In this document: in pieces, positions 1-10,011 of the stretch
How the letters are laid out: every line of letters starts with the position of its first letter
Numbering within the stretch: position 1 is the first letter of the stretch
Assembly: GCA_047528275.1 (NCBI GenBank)
Contig: CP180023.1
Coordinates: forward strand, 496,001-560,000
Reading direction: 5' to 3'
Origin: G039954875 sp047528275
GTDB taxonomy: Bacteria; Bacteroidota; Bacteroidia; Flavobacteriales; Blattabacteriaceae
DNA length: 64,000 bases
Position numbers and translations under genes: made by a program
The notes under the pieces: model-generated
What the model was told of the DNA's origin: nothing
Databases searched by the model: none
The model's input: only the letters and a program-made list of their open reading frames with translations

Positions 1-489
1 TAATACAAGTTTTCCTAGAATAAAAAACCTTCATAAGGGGCCCATCCAGTCAGAAAAGATGTATTATGCGATCATTTTGAATAGAAGTTTCACTGTTCTA
101 CTGGTCATCATAAAATATTAGATATGGAGGGATTGTTTTAATTTCAGGTGATGTGTTCGAATTTATTTAATAAATATTAAAATTTCTTGTACTATGAAAA
201 ATATACCGTTTTGTGAATAATCTTCTATTTTCACGTGATTTATGTTTTCTCTACTTTATTAAAAATTGAATAATAGAAGAAGATTCTTATATAGAAATGT
301 TTTTTATATTACATTAATTTAATAAAAATTAAAACTTATTTATAAGTGAATGAATTTTGAATTATATTTATCTTATTATTTAATGTGGAAAATTAAAATC
401 ATGAAAACTAAGTTTTATTTTCTTTTCGATATCCATCATAACCTCTTATAATAAGGACCGAGTAGAAGATATTTAAGGTATTTATATCA

Positions 490-912
490 CTCCCAGACCT
501 CCGGTATGTTTTGATAAGACTGTTTACCGTCAGTCAGAAGGAAGTAAATACCTAATCAGAATAGAAGAAGCTCCAGAAGATGGTAAATTTGAAATTTCAG
601 GTAGAATGGTTTGGGACTACAATTATCGAAAGGTGAGATAGAGGACATGTCAGTTGTTTGATTACAAGCATCTATAGAAGCAATGAACGTGGGGAATATT
701 ATGAACGTACAATAACCAGAGATATCCCACCATCGCAATCACAATATGGAATAGCGCATGTAGATTTTATAAAAGAACAGGTTAATATTAAAAAAAGAAT
801 AAGTGATACGATTGATAACATTAAAAATGATATAACCTATTGTTTACATGCTATTTACCTCAATTATATCATCGTCCTCTTCAAGTCTTATAGAGCTGCT
901 AGCAAAGGTTAA
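490..912 (+). pseudogene. Unrecognised degraded coding remnant
   Basis: Two protein-like stretches lie in different frames. One, around 525-630, includes the run SKYLIRIEEAPEDGKFEISG. The second, 658-912, contains RSNERGEYYERTITRD. Their composition looks coding, but stops and a frame change separate them. I do not recognise a family. The first 490 bases of the window are very AT-rich and show no gene that I can support. Confidence 0.25.
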
Positions 913-1049
913 TAACAATGAGAGTCTGATCGTTATGGGCATAACTTTTGCGTCTCTATTTAGAGACATCTATGGTGTGATTTAGTGTAAATACAATTTC
1001 AATATCATTCATAATATTCTTTATTTCAATTAATTGACTTACTACTTCG

Positions 1050-1740
1050 ATGATTTTATTATTACTCAATTCTCAGACAATTCATACTGGTAGTTTGGGC
1101 ATTGATAAAAAGCTGAGTTATGGCGTAGACTTAGTTAATTTCCAATCATTTGATCTCATTGTTTTCACTGTAGATCTAGTCAACAACAAAGTTGAGAAGA
1201 TGAAGGATTGGATGTGTGTCTTTGGACGATTGAAAGCCGCTTATGGAGTTTTTCTGTATTGGGTAATTATTAGTATGGTGATTATGTCATTTACTCAAAT
1301 CCATCGGTTAAAACTAATAATCTAAAAGCTTTACATATCGTCTATAAAAAATTAGGGTTTGAATTGCTGTGGAATTAAATCCGATTGATCGAAAAAGAAG
1401 GAGAATCTATTCATATTGTTGACTAGAAAATTGGGAACTGCTTCCTTTTCCACAACATGGCGATCTGGGTTGCACTATGGAAAATGTCCTTCATAATGTT
1501 TTCAAAATCCTTCTTTCTCATGATCTTAGCCATTTTGATACTCAAGTCAAACAATATTCTTAAAAGATCCACCTCACGCTATTGAGTCATATTCATGACA
1601 TTCAGTTCAGTATCGAGATACCGGGATGGATCAAATGGAGTCCTATGAAATATCGTTATTCTAAATGGGTAGGACTTTATGAAGAGCAGGGGAGTACCTC
1701 TACCTCAACAACGGATTTGCTTGGCTAGTTTTTCCAGGCA
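1050..1740 (+). pseudogene. Unrecognised degraded coding remnant
   Basis: The frame 1050-1325 reads as plausible protein (for example GIDKKLSYGVDLVNFQSFDL). Protein-like sequence then continues with frame changes, including NLKALHIVYKKLGFELLW near 1320-1375 and SIEIPGWIKWSPMKYRYSKW near 1611-1670. Several stops interrupt it. This appears to be one or two old genes, family unknown. No intact reading frame remains. Confidence 0.25.
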
Positions 1741-1792
1741 GAGTGACTATCTAGTCAGAGATTACTGTGTTGGAATTGTGTAAAAAAAAAAG

Positions 1793-1850
1793 GATATTTA
1801 TCTTAATGAGAAAGAGATTAATAAAATATTCGTATTAGATTTATCCAGAA
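1793..1850 (+). pseudogene. Short tyrosine-integrase-like fragment
   Basis: This 58-base stretch reads DIYLNEKEINKIFVLDLS. It closely resembles SIYLNNEKINKIFVLDLA in the larger integrase remnant at about 6393-6447, which is the linker into the catalytic domain. Nothing convincing before or after it extends the match. It could be the scar of a second integrated element, or a rearranged copy of the same integrase family. The match is short, so confidence is limited. Confidence 0.35.
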
Positions 1851-2537
1851 AACTTCATCCCTCACTGATACAAAGACTATGTAGGTATCAGCGCATGTTG
1901 TCTCTTTCCCTTCTTCCTTCATTACCCATTGATTTTGATTATCACAACAGGGTAGGAGGAGAGATTTTTACCATAGGCCTCTTGGTGTAATTCCAGACTG
2001 ATGTCGTGTTGTACTCTGTAGGTGTGATCTTGTAATATTAGAATGTATAGGTGTGGGGGGTCTCTGATTCTGATCTTTCTGGGTAGTATTGATTATTGAT
2101 ATTTTTTACACCCGATTGTACTTTTATAGAAACTATCAATCCCGGAACAAGATCTGCTCAATATTTTTTTATTTGATAAATAAATGCAAGAATATTGATT
2201 ACATATAGGATGGATGCATTGCGTTCCGTATGTTATTAAATAATAATATTATATTTTTTATAACAAAACCTATTGCAATAGTACAGTAATAAAAATGATT
2301 ATTTTATTATAATATTTTAAAAGCACTCTATTGAGACATAAAATAAACTAGAAAATGAACACAAAAGAAATATTCAGAGATATATATCTATAAAAATTAT
2401 TAAACATTTGATATTTAGCCACATATTGGTATCTATGGGCTTTTTATAAGGCCAAGATCCTACTAATTCTCAAGAATCTCAGAGATGTAAAAATGCCCTA
2501 AACATAGATTATGAAGAAAAAAAATGACTATTTAATT

Positions 2538-2556
2538 CATATATCAAAGATATAAT
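2538..2556 (+). repeat. Direct repeat copy 1 (19 bases)
   Basis: The sequence catatatcaaagatataat is found here and again, identically, at 3178-3196. In one frame both copies encode a YIKDI(I/M)xRL motif, so they may be traces of a repeated protein segment rather than a site-specific element. Confidence 0.4.
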
Positions 2557-3177
2557 AGATAGGTTATAATCAAGATGTAATCAATGACATACTCAAAGAT
2601 TGTAATCGATTACAGTTCTGAAAAGAAAAACGCCCTAACATCCTTGGTATTCAAAATACAGACAGAAGCTAAAATGAGACAGGTAAATATTCATAAGGAT
2701 CAGAGAGAGTTAAGTGACAATCAGATAAGGATCTGAGGAGAATAAAAGAAAAATGCAAGGTGGGTCAGGAAAATGAATCTGAGAGGTTAATAATAATTAT
2801 AACGCTTGATAATGTTGAAATAAAATGTATCCAAATTTATATAGCTAACACCAAAATTATAAATCAAAAAAAAGTATGGTATTAAATTTATTGCTAATAG
2901 AGTGAAGTATAACCAATTGATCATTATGTGATTTATCTATTTGGTAATTTTATTGTATCACTACATGGAGAGCAATATCCTACCTTTAGAAGAATATTGT
3001 GTAGTTTATAAAAATATGGGAAAGCAAGAGAGAAAAACTTAAGCGATGAAGAGAGATAACTATTTGGTAAATTAATATTGTCCATAGTAGTTTCACAAAA
3101 TCAAGATTATCAATAAATCATTGTATTGTCAATACAACTTAATAAATGATCAAGAAACCTTACCAACTTCTTTAGAC

Positions 3178-3196
3178 CATATATCAAAGATATAAT
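3178..3196 (+). repeat. Direct repeat copy 2 (19 bases)
   Basis: Identical to 2538-2556, about 640 bases downstream and in the same orientation. The flanking bases diverge after the repeat. Confidence 0.4.
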
Positions 3197-4179
3197 GGGT
3201 AGATTGGTATATTTTAGATAAAATCTATAAGATACTTAATAACTTCCTCGATTTTATAAAAAAAAAATATAAAAAATCAAGAAGCAAGAAGAATAAAGTA
3301 AAAACGAGAAAGAGGAAAAGAGACCAAAACTAGCATTTCTGGATGGAATCATAAAATTTAATAAGAAAGAATTAGCAACCCTCGACTCATATTAAAGCAT
3401 ATTAAATAAATACTATTATTCTGATAATTCATATAAAAATAACGAACTATTATAATAACATATAAATAGATAGGATAAGTTTTTTTTCAAAAAGGAAGGG
3501 ATCATTATAGAAAGGTAATGGAATATAAAACATTAGGAGAATAAGAGGATGCGGCCGTAAAGATACAGCAAACGATGAAGCCAATAAAAACGATCGAAAA
3601 AAATAAAATAACGATTGAAAATGGTATCGGTTTTCTTAAAGTAACAAAAAATATCGGTCAGAGTTGAACTTAGCAGATTGAGATAACAATTTTTTATCTC
3701 TGACTTCACCCCTACAAGTTTTTATCTTCTACCCAATATAACTCTTAGAATCAATCTAAAATTCTAAAAATGCAATCATTTACCCAAACTACTTATAGAT
3801 ACCTATGGTCGTCTCGGATATTATTGTTCTTTATAAGACAAAGATGGTTGTAAGAAAGAGGAAATGAATCAAAATATTTTTTTTTTTTCAAGAGAAAAAT
3901 TAATAGAAGGAGAAAACATTTTTTCTCATTCTTTTCTTTGGAGGACTGCTTTACATACGTTATACAGATGATCACCCTTCAAACTCTGAAGGCGTATATA
4001 TCCTTTTTGGATGGGATGAAACTCATCTCTTTTTTTTAAAAAAAAATTCTGAGAAATCACACATACCGAATTGCTGAAAATACTCCAAAAAGATAAATAT
4101 AAAGATGCTCCTGATGTAAAACTAGAAGAGAAACGAACTACGGATCATAGTCTCGCGTGACAACGCTATTAAATATAAA

Positions 4180-4905
4180 AACGGAAGATTCAAGGAGGAG
4201 TGCTTCGTGCTGCGGATAATATCATCAGATTCCAGGTCGAATTTAGTGGTTTACATGGATCAAGTGACAAATACCTAGCTAATACACATAAGTATCTGAT
4301 GACACAAATACCAAATCCAAATGATTTCATCATGTTAGTAGATGCGTATTCTCATCGCATGAATTATAATGAAAATATCTCTATTATATAATATAATTAT
4401 AATGAAATGGCTCATCGTCGATGCTTATATAACATGGCATGAAACGGATCATATGCATCAATAGATAGAATGGAGATGGAATGCAATAGGAGAAATAGAT
4501 TTAAATCTTTATGTATAAATTACAAAGAAAAAGACAGGAAACCTTGATAATTATGACTCCGAATATTATCGAAGAATTTCTGAATACTTTCGTTTACCAT
4601 ACAATACATGGAATTTTAATCAAATAAACCATTTACAATATGATCTTAATGATATAAGGCTTTCATTTTTCAAGTAGTTGTACAAAGCTTATGGTGAGGA
4701 TTTTTATAAAAGACTGCATAAATATCTACATAATATCTAAGGGACATAGTTGTCAGTTGGGACACGAATCCTGTTAAATACAAAGCTAATAATGACAAAG
4801 GCTCATGAAGAAAAGATGAGATATTTTATGCTAGTAGTTTGTCACGAGGGTGGAAACACTCTACACAAAATTTTTCAACACTGTGGACTAATATCCGAAT
4901 AAAAT
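4180..4905 (+). pseudogene. M60-like (enhancin-type) metallopeptidase remnant
   Basis: Seen: at 4438-4452 the frame reads HETDH followed by MHQ, a zinc-binding HExxH motif. It is followed 39 bases on, in the same frame, by GEIDLNLYV (4489-4515). Downstream comes a degenerate LYKAYGEDFYKRLHKYLH (about 4678-4734), and a frameshifted tail reads DEIFYASSLSRGW. Known: peptidase family M60 has HExxH, then a distal Glu in a GE(V/I)xxNL(Y/F) context, then a WxLxxAYGxxFYxxLHK-like segment. M60 enzymes of gut bacteria act on mucin glycoproteins. The gene is broken by stops (for example CAATAG after the zinc motif) and at least two frameshifts. Inference: an old secreted or surface protease, now dead. 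A C-terminal domain may lie at 4980-5330. Confidence 0.55.
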
Positions 4906-4979
4906 GAATATATATATATTAAAAATAAACACATTAAAACCAACTAATTCCGATAATAAAATCGAGAAAATCAATATCT

Positions 4980-5460
4980 ATTTTCAGAAATATCGATGAT
5001 AATCTGAAATCAGATGTACATGTAGAAATCAATGAAGAGAGCATCTACACTCTGATCAATATCAATTTTATTGAAAAAGAAGAGGTAAAAATTAAATTCT
5101 TGGTTAAAGAATTTGATATCATAGATCACTTGTGTATAGAAAATTGTGAATTTGAAGAAATTATTAAAGGCAAAAAATGTATATAATGGCTCAAGTATTC
5201 TTTTAAAGAAAAACGCATTGGATATTATAGAGTAGAGAGAGACGATGGATTGACCGACAGAAAGATTCGTTTAAAAATCCTTATAGAGGACAAAGTACAC
5301 CTCTCTATGAAACCGATCATAAGATAATATTAAATCATTGATAATAATCGTTCTGAAAAGATAACTTATACCGTCAACGGTCAAAATATCTTGCTAAGAT
5401 TATTCAATTTGACTTCTTTAAAGTACTTCAATTCGACTCAAGAACGTTTTAGGATAATTT
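4980..5460 (+). pseudogene. Degraded ORF, possibly the C-terminal part of the M60 protein
   Basis: From about 4995 the frame reads as good protein (DVHVEINEESIYTLININF, then KIKFLVKEFDIIDHLCIENC). It continues with LTDRKIRLKILIEDKVHLSM near 5255-5310. Isolated stops and a frame change break it. Alternating hydrophobic and polar residues suggest beta-rich domains of the kind often attached to M60 peptidases. That link rests only on order and spacing. No function is assigned. Confidence 0.3.
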
Positions 5461-5749
5461 TTTATTTCAAAACAAGATTATATTAAATTCCATTGAGTAA
5501 AAATAGTATTTATTAACTTGTTATAATTTTTATTTTTATTACACACAAATATTTGATATAACTGAATTTTTCAACTCTGTACCCGGTTCGAAACCAAAAT
5601 CTATGATTATATATGGATTTTCTCGGTTCCTATTGGTATTTTATCAGAATTTCTGAAATATTCTAAAGTATCGTAAAGACCCAATCAATATCAATTATTA
5701 CTTCATTTGTTTCTCAAATATAGTGTAATTATGCTGAGAGTTTATTTTT

Positions 5750-6960
5750 TAATCAGAGGCCTAAAAAATTCTTCACCCATCTATTTAAGATTTTTAATGA
5801 CAGGAAGTTAAACGTTTTTATCAAGACGGGTCTTTTGATTAACCTAAAACATTGGGGCAAGAAAAAACAATATTTAATAAATTTGGTGTAAGCCAATCAA
5901 AGAGATTTCATCAATGCCACTTTATATAAACTATCGGCTTATCTTCTTGAAAGAATTAATAAAGACTATGTTAAGGTAGTCTCAATTGACAATGGATGGA
6001 CTCGGAAAGCTGTAATGGAATTTTTCTATCAGACTAAAGAAGAGAGCTTACTTTTACTGACTATGCTAAAAAGTATATTTCCCCCAATTTTATAAAAAAA
6101 AGAAAAAGAAAACGGGCTTTCTATCTGTACGATAGTACGATATAAAGTAGCTCTAAACAAGCTCAAGAATTTTGAGAGTTTCAAAGGAATTAGATTGAAT
6201 TTTAGCGACATCAATCTAAAATTTTATCATGAATTTTTAGATTATCTTATTCATCAAGAAAAATTGAGGCTTGTTACGGCAGGAACACACATAAAAAATG
6301 TGAAAGTATTTTGTCGCAATGTCAAACTAGAGGGTTACGATGTTCATAAAACCTAGATCATTCCAATTTCTTCTCTCCTTCTTTGGAGAGCAAAAGCATT
6401 TATCTCAATAACGAAAAGATCAATAAGATATTTGTTTTGGATCTAGCAGGTAACGATCGATTGGAGAACACTCGATACAACACTATCATAGGTTTTCGCA
6501 CCGGATTGCGTGTGAGTGATTTTTTACAGCTTGATACTGATCATATCAAAAGAACTTTATCTAATTGAAGATTAATAAAATAGGTCATGAGTCATTATCT
6601 TCCTTCATCCCAAGTGAAGGAGATTTTAGAAAAACAAGGAAATATTCTGTGAAAGATATCTAACCAAAAATTTAACCTGTATTTTAAAGAGGTATACCAA
6701 TTAGGTGGTATAGTGAAAGAAGTTGATGGGGATTTGATGAATCCTCAAAATCAATGGAAAGAAGAGAGAATTTTTCCAAATATGAATTAGTGAGTTCACA
6801 CACCTATCACAGGTCATTTATTACAAACCTTTACAGCAAATTACCCAACCTATCAATCATACTAATCACTGTGTAGAAAACAGAAAATCAGTTTTTAGAG
6901 TATATCAAAATTACTCTGATGAAGTATGCTGAAAAGCTCAAAGTCCTTTGGGGTGGTATG
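5750..6960 (+). pseudogene. Tyrosine recombinase / integrase remnant
   Basis: Seen: an arm/SAM-like N-terminal part reads LERINKDYVKVVSIDN near 5950-5990. At 6383-6568 is SIYLNNEKINKIFVLDL followed by IIGFRTGLRVSDFLQLDTDH, which carries the conserved TG(L)R of box I. Near 6800-6880 comes SSHTYHRSFITNLYSKLPN, a box II pattern of the H-x-x-R type, and the end reads FLEYIKITLMKYAEKLKVLW. Known: this is the layout of Bacteroidota site-specific integrases of phages and conjugative transposons. Frameshifts and stops make it inactive. It lies at the left edge of the prophage remnant and probably inserted it. Confidence 0.75.
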
Positions 6961-7014
6961 TATGCAAAAGAAAGTTTATATCCTTCGTGAGAGATCTTTC
7001 AAAGAATCAAACTT

Positions 7015-7440
7015 ATGCGACTATGATCATTACACCTCAAATATCTTGACGTTAATGGCTTATTTGTATTTTGGAGGGAAGGACTTTTAGTAAAAAAAAA
7101 GGAGTTTTATCAGGATATACAATGGCTTATACAAATCATCCTTGATTGAATCGATTTAAGAAAGTTTTGCCTCCTTGTAAAGTGATTGATTTTTATTTGA
7201 AAGTCGTATATGAAGATGCCCAGAAAATTGGATATTATTTTGATGGAACAAAAATTAAATTACATACTCATCATGAGATTATACCCGTGACACAAGAGTA
7301 AGTAGTCTATGAAAAAGACCACTTAGAAAACAAGCTTTTAAAAAGAGCCCCCTTCTTGATTATTCTTATTAAAGAAAAAAAATCCTTGATATACATATTT
7401 TATTTACTCTTATAGAGGGGGAATAGAAAATTGAAAAAAA
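7015..7440 (+). pseudogene. Pyrimidine-dimer DNA glycosylase (endonuclease V-like) remnant
   Basis: The start reads MRL-stop-SLHLKYLDVNGLFVFWREGLL, close to the MRLWSLHPKYLD...GLVALWREALL start of the family (Pyr_excise / DUF1722-like glycosylases). After a frameshift it reads YTNHPxLNRFKKVLPPCKVI, DFYLKVVYEDAQKIGYYFDG and YEKDHLENKLLKRAP. TGG-to-TGA and other stops plus a frameshift kill it. Members excise UV pyrimidine dimers. It follows the integrase directly, so it may have been cargo of the integrated element or the neighbouring host gene. Confidence 0.6.
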
Positions 7441-7457
7441 GATCAAGATAAGTTGAG

Positions 7458-7481
7458 AGTAAAAAAAACGTTTTTTTTACT
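7458..7481. repeat. Perfect 24-base palindrome (A8/T8 core)
   Basis: The two 12-base halves agtaaaaaaaac and gttttttttact are exact reverse complements with no loop. It lies just after the glycosylase remnant. It could act as a weak A-run/U-run terminator, but the stem has almost no G:C pairs. Confidence 0.4.
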
Positions 7482-7732
7482 GTATTTGATACCTACTCAG
7501 GAATGACCTTGCTTAAAATCATAGGTTCAGTAACCGAGTGAGATTCTTACGAAGGGCGGGGAAGAGGTATTCATAAGTAAAATATAAATTAACAATAATA
7601 TATATTATAAATAAATCTCAAAATAACAATATACTTATAACTAATAACAAATATTATTGAAAATAAATTTATCACCATCCAGCAGAAACTCAGAAAGAAA
7701 TCATTAATCAAAGGTGGTTTGTAAATCTTATC

Positions 7733-8383
7733 TGTAATAGTTATAATTTAATCTGATAATTGCTAGGAAAAACTGTCAGTTAAACTCTGAGGCAATATCT
7801 GAAGAAGGTAAGGATCCGTTAACAGGTTTTGTACTTCTAAATTTAAGTATTTCGGATTTTTCATTGAGGGTTTCCAATAGTTTTTCTCTGGCTAAATGTT
7901 TGGAAGCTTTAAAGGTTTGTATTGAGGTCTTGCGTAGTAATGTTTTCCCGAATGAGTTTTTTCATTGTTATAATAGAAAAGCTAATTATTCAAATCTATC
8001 TGAAGTTCTTCGATACTTCGATAAATATTTCTTCTAAATCAATATATTTTAATATAATGTATACTATTGATTTAAAAGTATTAAAGAGGGTATATTCACG
8101 ATAATAGAACAAAAAATCATTTTTCTCTTCTTTTTCATCCACCAAGCTTTGATCTGATTTCTTACCTTACTTGGGATAAAAAAATAGATTTGAGACCTTG
8201 TTTTGAGTTATTTCGTTTTTGATATATCAATCGACTAACACAACTACGTCTTAGTAGTAAATCTCACTTAAATTGTCAAGGATTTAGAAAATAGCTCGTA
8301 TGAATCACGACTATATTTCATATTTGACCCTGTCTTATAGTATTACGGGCATTTTTCTACTGTATAAATTCGGTATGATTACA
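7733..8383 (-). mobile_element. Partial IS481-family element (inverted, decayed)
   Basis: Read on the minus strand, 7760-8040 aligns with the C-terminal transposase coding part of the IS481 element at 28431-29679. It has the same order NNW-FYY, THSG, SKHLAREKLL and NEKSEILK. Its outer end at 7733-7762 (tgtaatagttataatttaat) matches the terminal inverted repeat of that element (tgtaatagtaacaatttaat). The N-terminal two thirds are missing or unrecognisable. The distal end is a guess, based on a weak aaattcggtatgattaca near 8366-8383. The transposase is dead. Confidence 0.6.
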
Positions 8384-8465
8384 CAGAAATAGGTTTTTCA
8401 TCATCCTTTCGAATTATTAATTTTAATATAGTTAATTAACTATTTTTAAATTACTATTCACCACT

Positions 8466-9235
8466 TTATTTTTCACCGGCTTCTATGATCCCAGTATGAT
8501 GGTCATGCAGTGCTTTGCTTGCGTATTTGATCTTCCTGTATTTTTTTGGATCTTCCAATCCCGATATTTTTCCAATCTGTATTTCTAGCATTTGATCTTT
8601 TATAGCCAACATTGCGTCCTTCATTTTTACCACCTCATACTTCTCCAAAATCAACCGATCCAGGTTAATCTTAAAATCCTCGATCTGACGTTCCAAGGTT
8701 TCGATTTCCTTGTCTCTTCCAACAATGATATGCTCAAACAAAATTTCTTTTCTGATAATGACACGTTCGAAACTGGCTATTTGTTCTTTAATGACATGTT
8801 CGAAGTTGACCTTTTTCCTTTCAATTTGCCTATCTTTATTAGCCAGGCGAGACTCCAGGCTATCTATTACATACTCCTTCTCTTCCATAATCTGTTCATG
8901 GCTTTGTTTTTTGTTCCATCAGATCATTTTTTAATTTTTCTATTATGAAATCATTTTCCTTGCTGTCACTGGTATGAGTTATAATCTTTTGTTTATGAAC
9001 ACTCATTCCTGTCTCTTGATCTGCATAAGATTTTCCAAATCTTGAGGAGCCTCATCCTTGACATCAATTGGACGGAGTATCGGTCCTTTTCCTGTAATGA
9101 GCCATTTCGGATTGATATCTGGTAATTAGCTTACTATAATTCTCAATTATATTACTACTTACATCCCATTTAACGGCTTTTTGTTTACCAAAACAGCCAT
9201 TACTTACTCCTATAAATCTAGAGATTTTATATATA
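8466..9235 (-). pseudogene. Phage-type HTH repressor with long coiled-coil tail (frameshifted)
   Basis: Read on the minus strand. From about 9225 the frame reads YEKLIIYKISRFIGVSNGCF, an HTH core. After a frameshift it reads INPKWLITGKGPILRPIDV, the hallmark end of Bacteroidota phage repressor HTH domains (NxxWLxTGxGPM). The frame stops near 8990. A following open frame (8888 down to 8466, 140 aa, ATG start) is nearly all charged heptad sequence (for example DKEIETLERQIEDFKINLDR). I infer it was the same protein's C-terminal coiled coil. It faces the rightward genes across a roughly 200-base AT-rich gap, as a lysogeny repressor normally does. The 140-aa part is still open and could be expressed alone. 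Confidence 0.55.
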
Positions 9236-9450
9236 ATAAGTTTTTCATATTGATATATTTTATATATTCTTTCAATTATATATATAAAAAAAGTATTATA
9301 AATTTATATTATTAAAAATAGAATGATAATTACCTTAATTAAATGGTATAAACAGATCAAAAGGTTGTAGATGTTGTTTGACATGTCCAACCTTACAAGT
9401 TAAGAAAAGAAGATAAAGAGCTCGTTACAAGCTAGGGGTTCGATCAAATA

Positions 9451-9663
9451 TTGGGAGTATCAAAGACTATGATCGATATCTATAAAGGAAAAGGCTATAT
9501 AAGCCCAGTCTTTATCCGAGAAGGAAGGGTTTATTTCAGGAAAGATCAGGTGCAGACCATCAGATGGCTTCGTCTGGCACGGTTAAAGAAGAAACAGAAG
9601 AAATTCCAGGATAAAGCAGTTGATCGAATAAAAGACTTAAAATCAGAAATAATAAATAAATAA
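9451..9663 (+). CDS. Small phage DNA-binding protein (N-terminally truncated?)
   Basis: 70 codons from a TTG. The sequence GVSKTMIDIYKGKGYISP followed by basic residues (RLARLKKKQKKF) looks like a winged-helix or Bacteroidota phage HTH protein. In frame upstream is an in-frame TAG just before GFDQI, so the original start has probably been lost. It is the first gene facing right from the repressor, the position of an early regulator (Cro/excisionase-like). The role is inferred only from position and basic composition. Confidence 0.4.
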   Translation: MGVSKTMIDIYKGKGYISPVFIREGRVYFRKDQVQTIRWLRLARLKKKQKKFQDKAVDRIKDLKSEIINK

Positions 9664-9747
9664 GATTGTTATAGGAAAAACAAGACTAATAAAGAGCAAG
9701 GAATTCATTCAAATCATTGAAGTTCTAAGGAATGCCATGCCTTTGGA

Positions 9748-10011
9748 TTGGATAGGGATCGATGGATACATTTCTTTAAGTACAGGGATGAGCAGTATAA
9801 GCAAGACAGCATGGAATTTTATAGCATGGATATTTTCGAGATAGTGTTCTCATCCACCAGCTGGATCTATTTTCAGGTCAGAGGCAGGTCTTATGATCGG
9901 GTCGGTGGACTAAGGATTGATATGAGCCGTTGCACTATAGAGAAGATTGTATTTCTTCCTGAGGATAATTCCTTAGTTCTGAGATATGAAGAAATGAAAT
10001 TCCTCGAATAA
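9748..10011 (+). CDS. Hypothetical phage early protein
   Basis: 87 codons from a TTG, ending at a stop at 10011. It is rich in aromatic and acidic residues (for example DSMEFYSMDIFEIVFSSTSW) with alternating beta-like segments. In-frame sequence continues upstream of the TTG without an obvious ATG, so the start is uncertain. No family recognised. It follows the small HTH gene in the early region of the prophage. Confidence 0.35.
   Translation: MDRDRWIHFFKYRDEQYKQDSMEFYSMDIFEIVFSSTSWIYFQVRGRSYDRVGGLRIDMSRCTIEKIVFLPEDNSLVLRYEEMKFLE

Larger units (their letters stand above)
1851..4170. other. Gene-poor AT-rich stretch
   Basis: About 2.3 kb with no open frame of meaningful length. Scattered protein-like runs (for example around 2520-2800 and 3920-4060) suggest badly eroded genes, but I cannot assign any. 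It contains one 19-base direct repeat, listed separately. The last 200 bases may belong to the front of the M60 peptidase remnant that follows. Confidence 0.5.

Noticed and set aside
8592..8948. Plus-strand frames opposite the coiled-coil gene
   Set aside because: Hydrophobic-looking sequence here is the antisense of a charged coiled coil, a common artefact. The minus-strand frame has the coherent heptad pattern.
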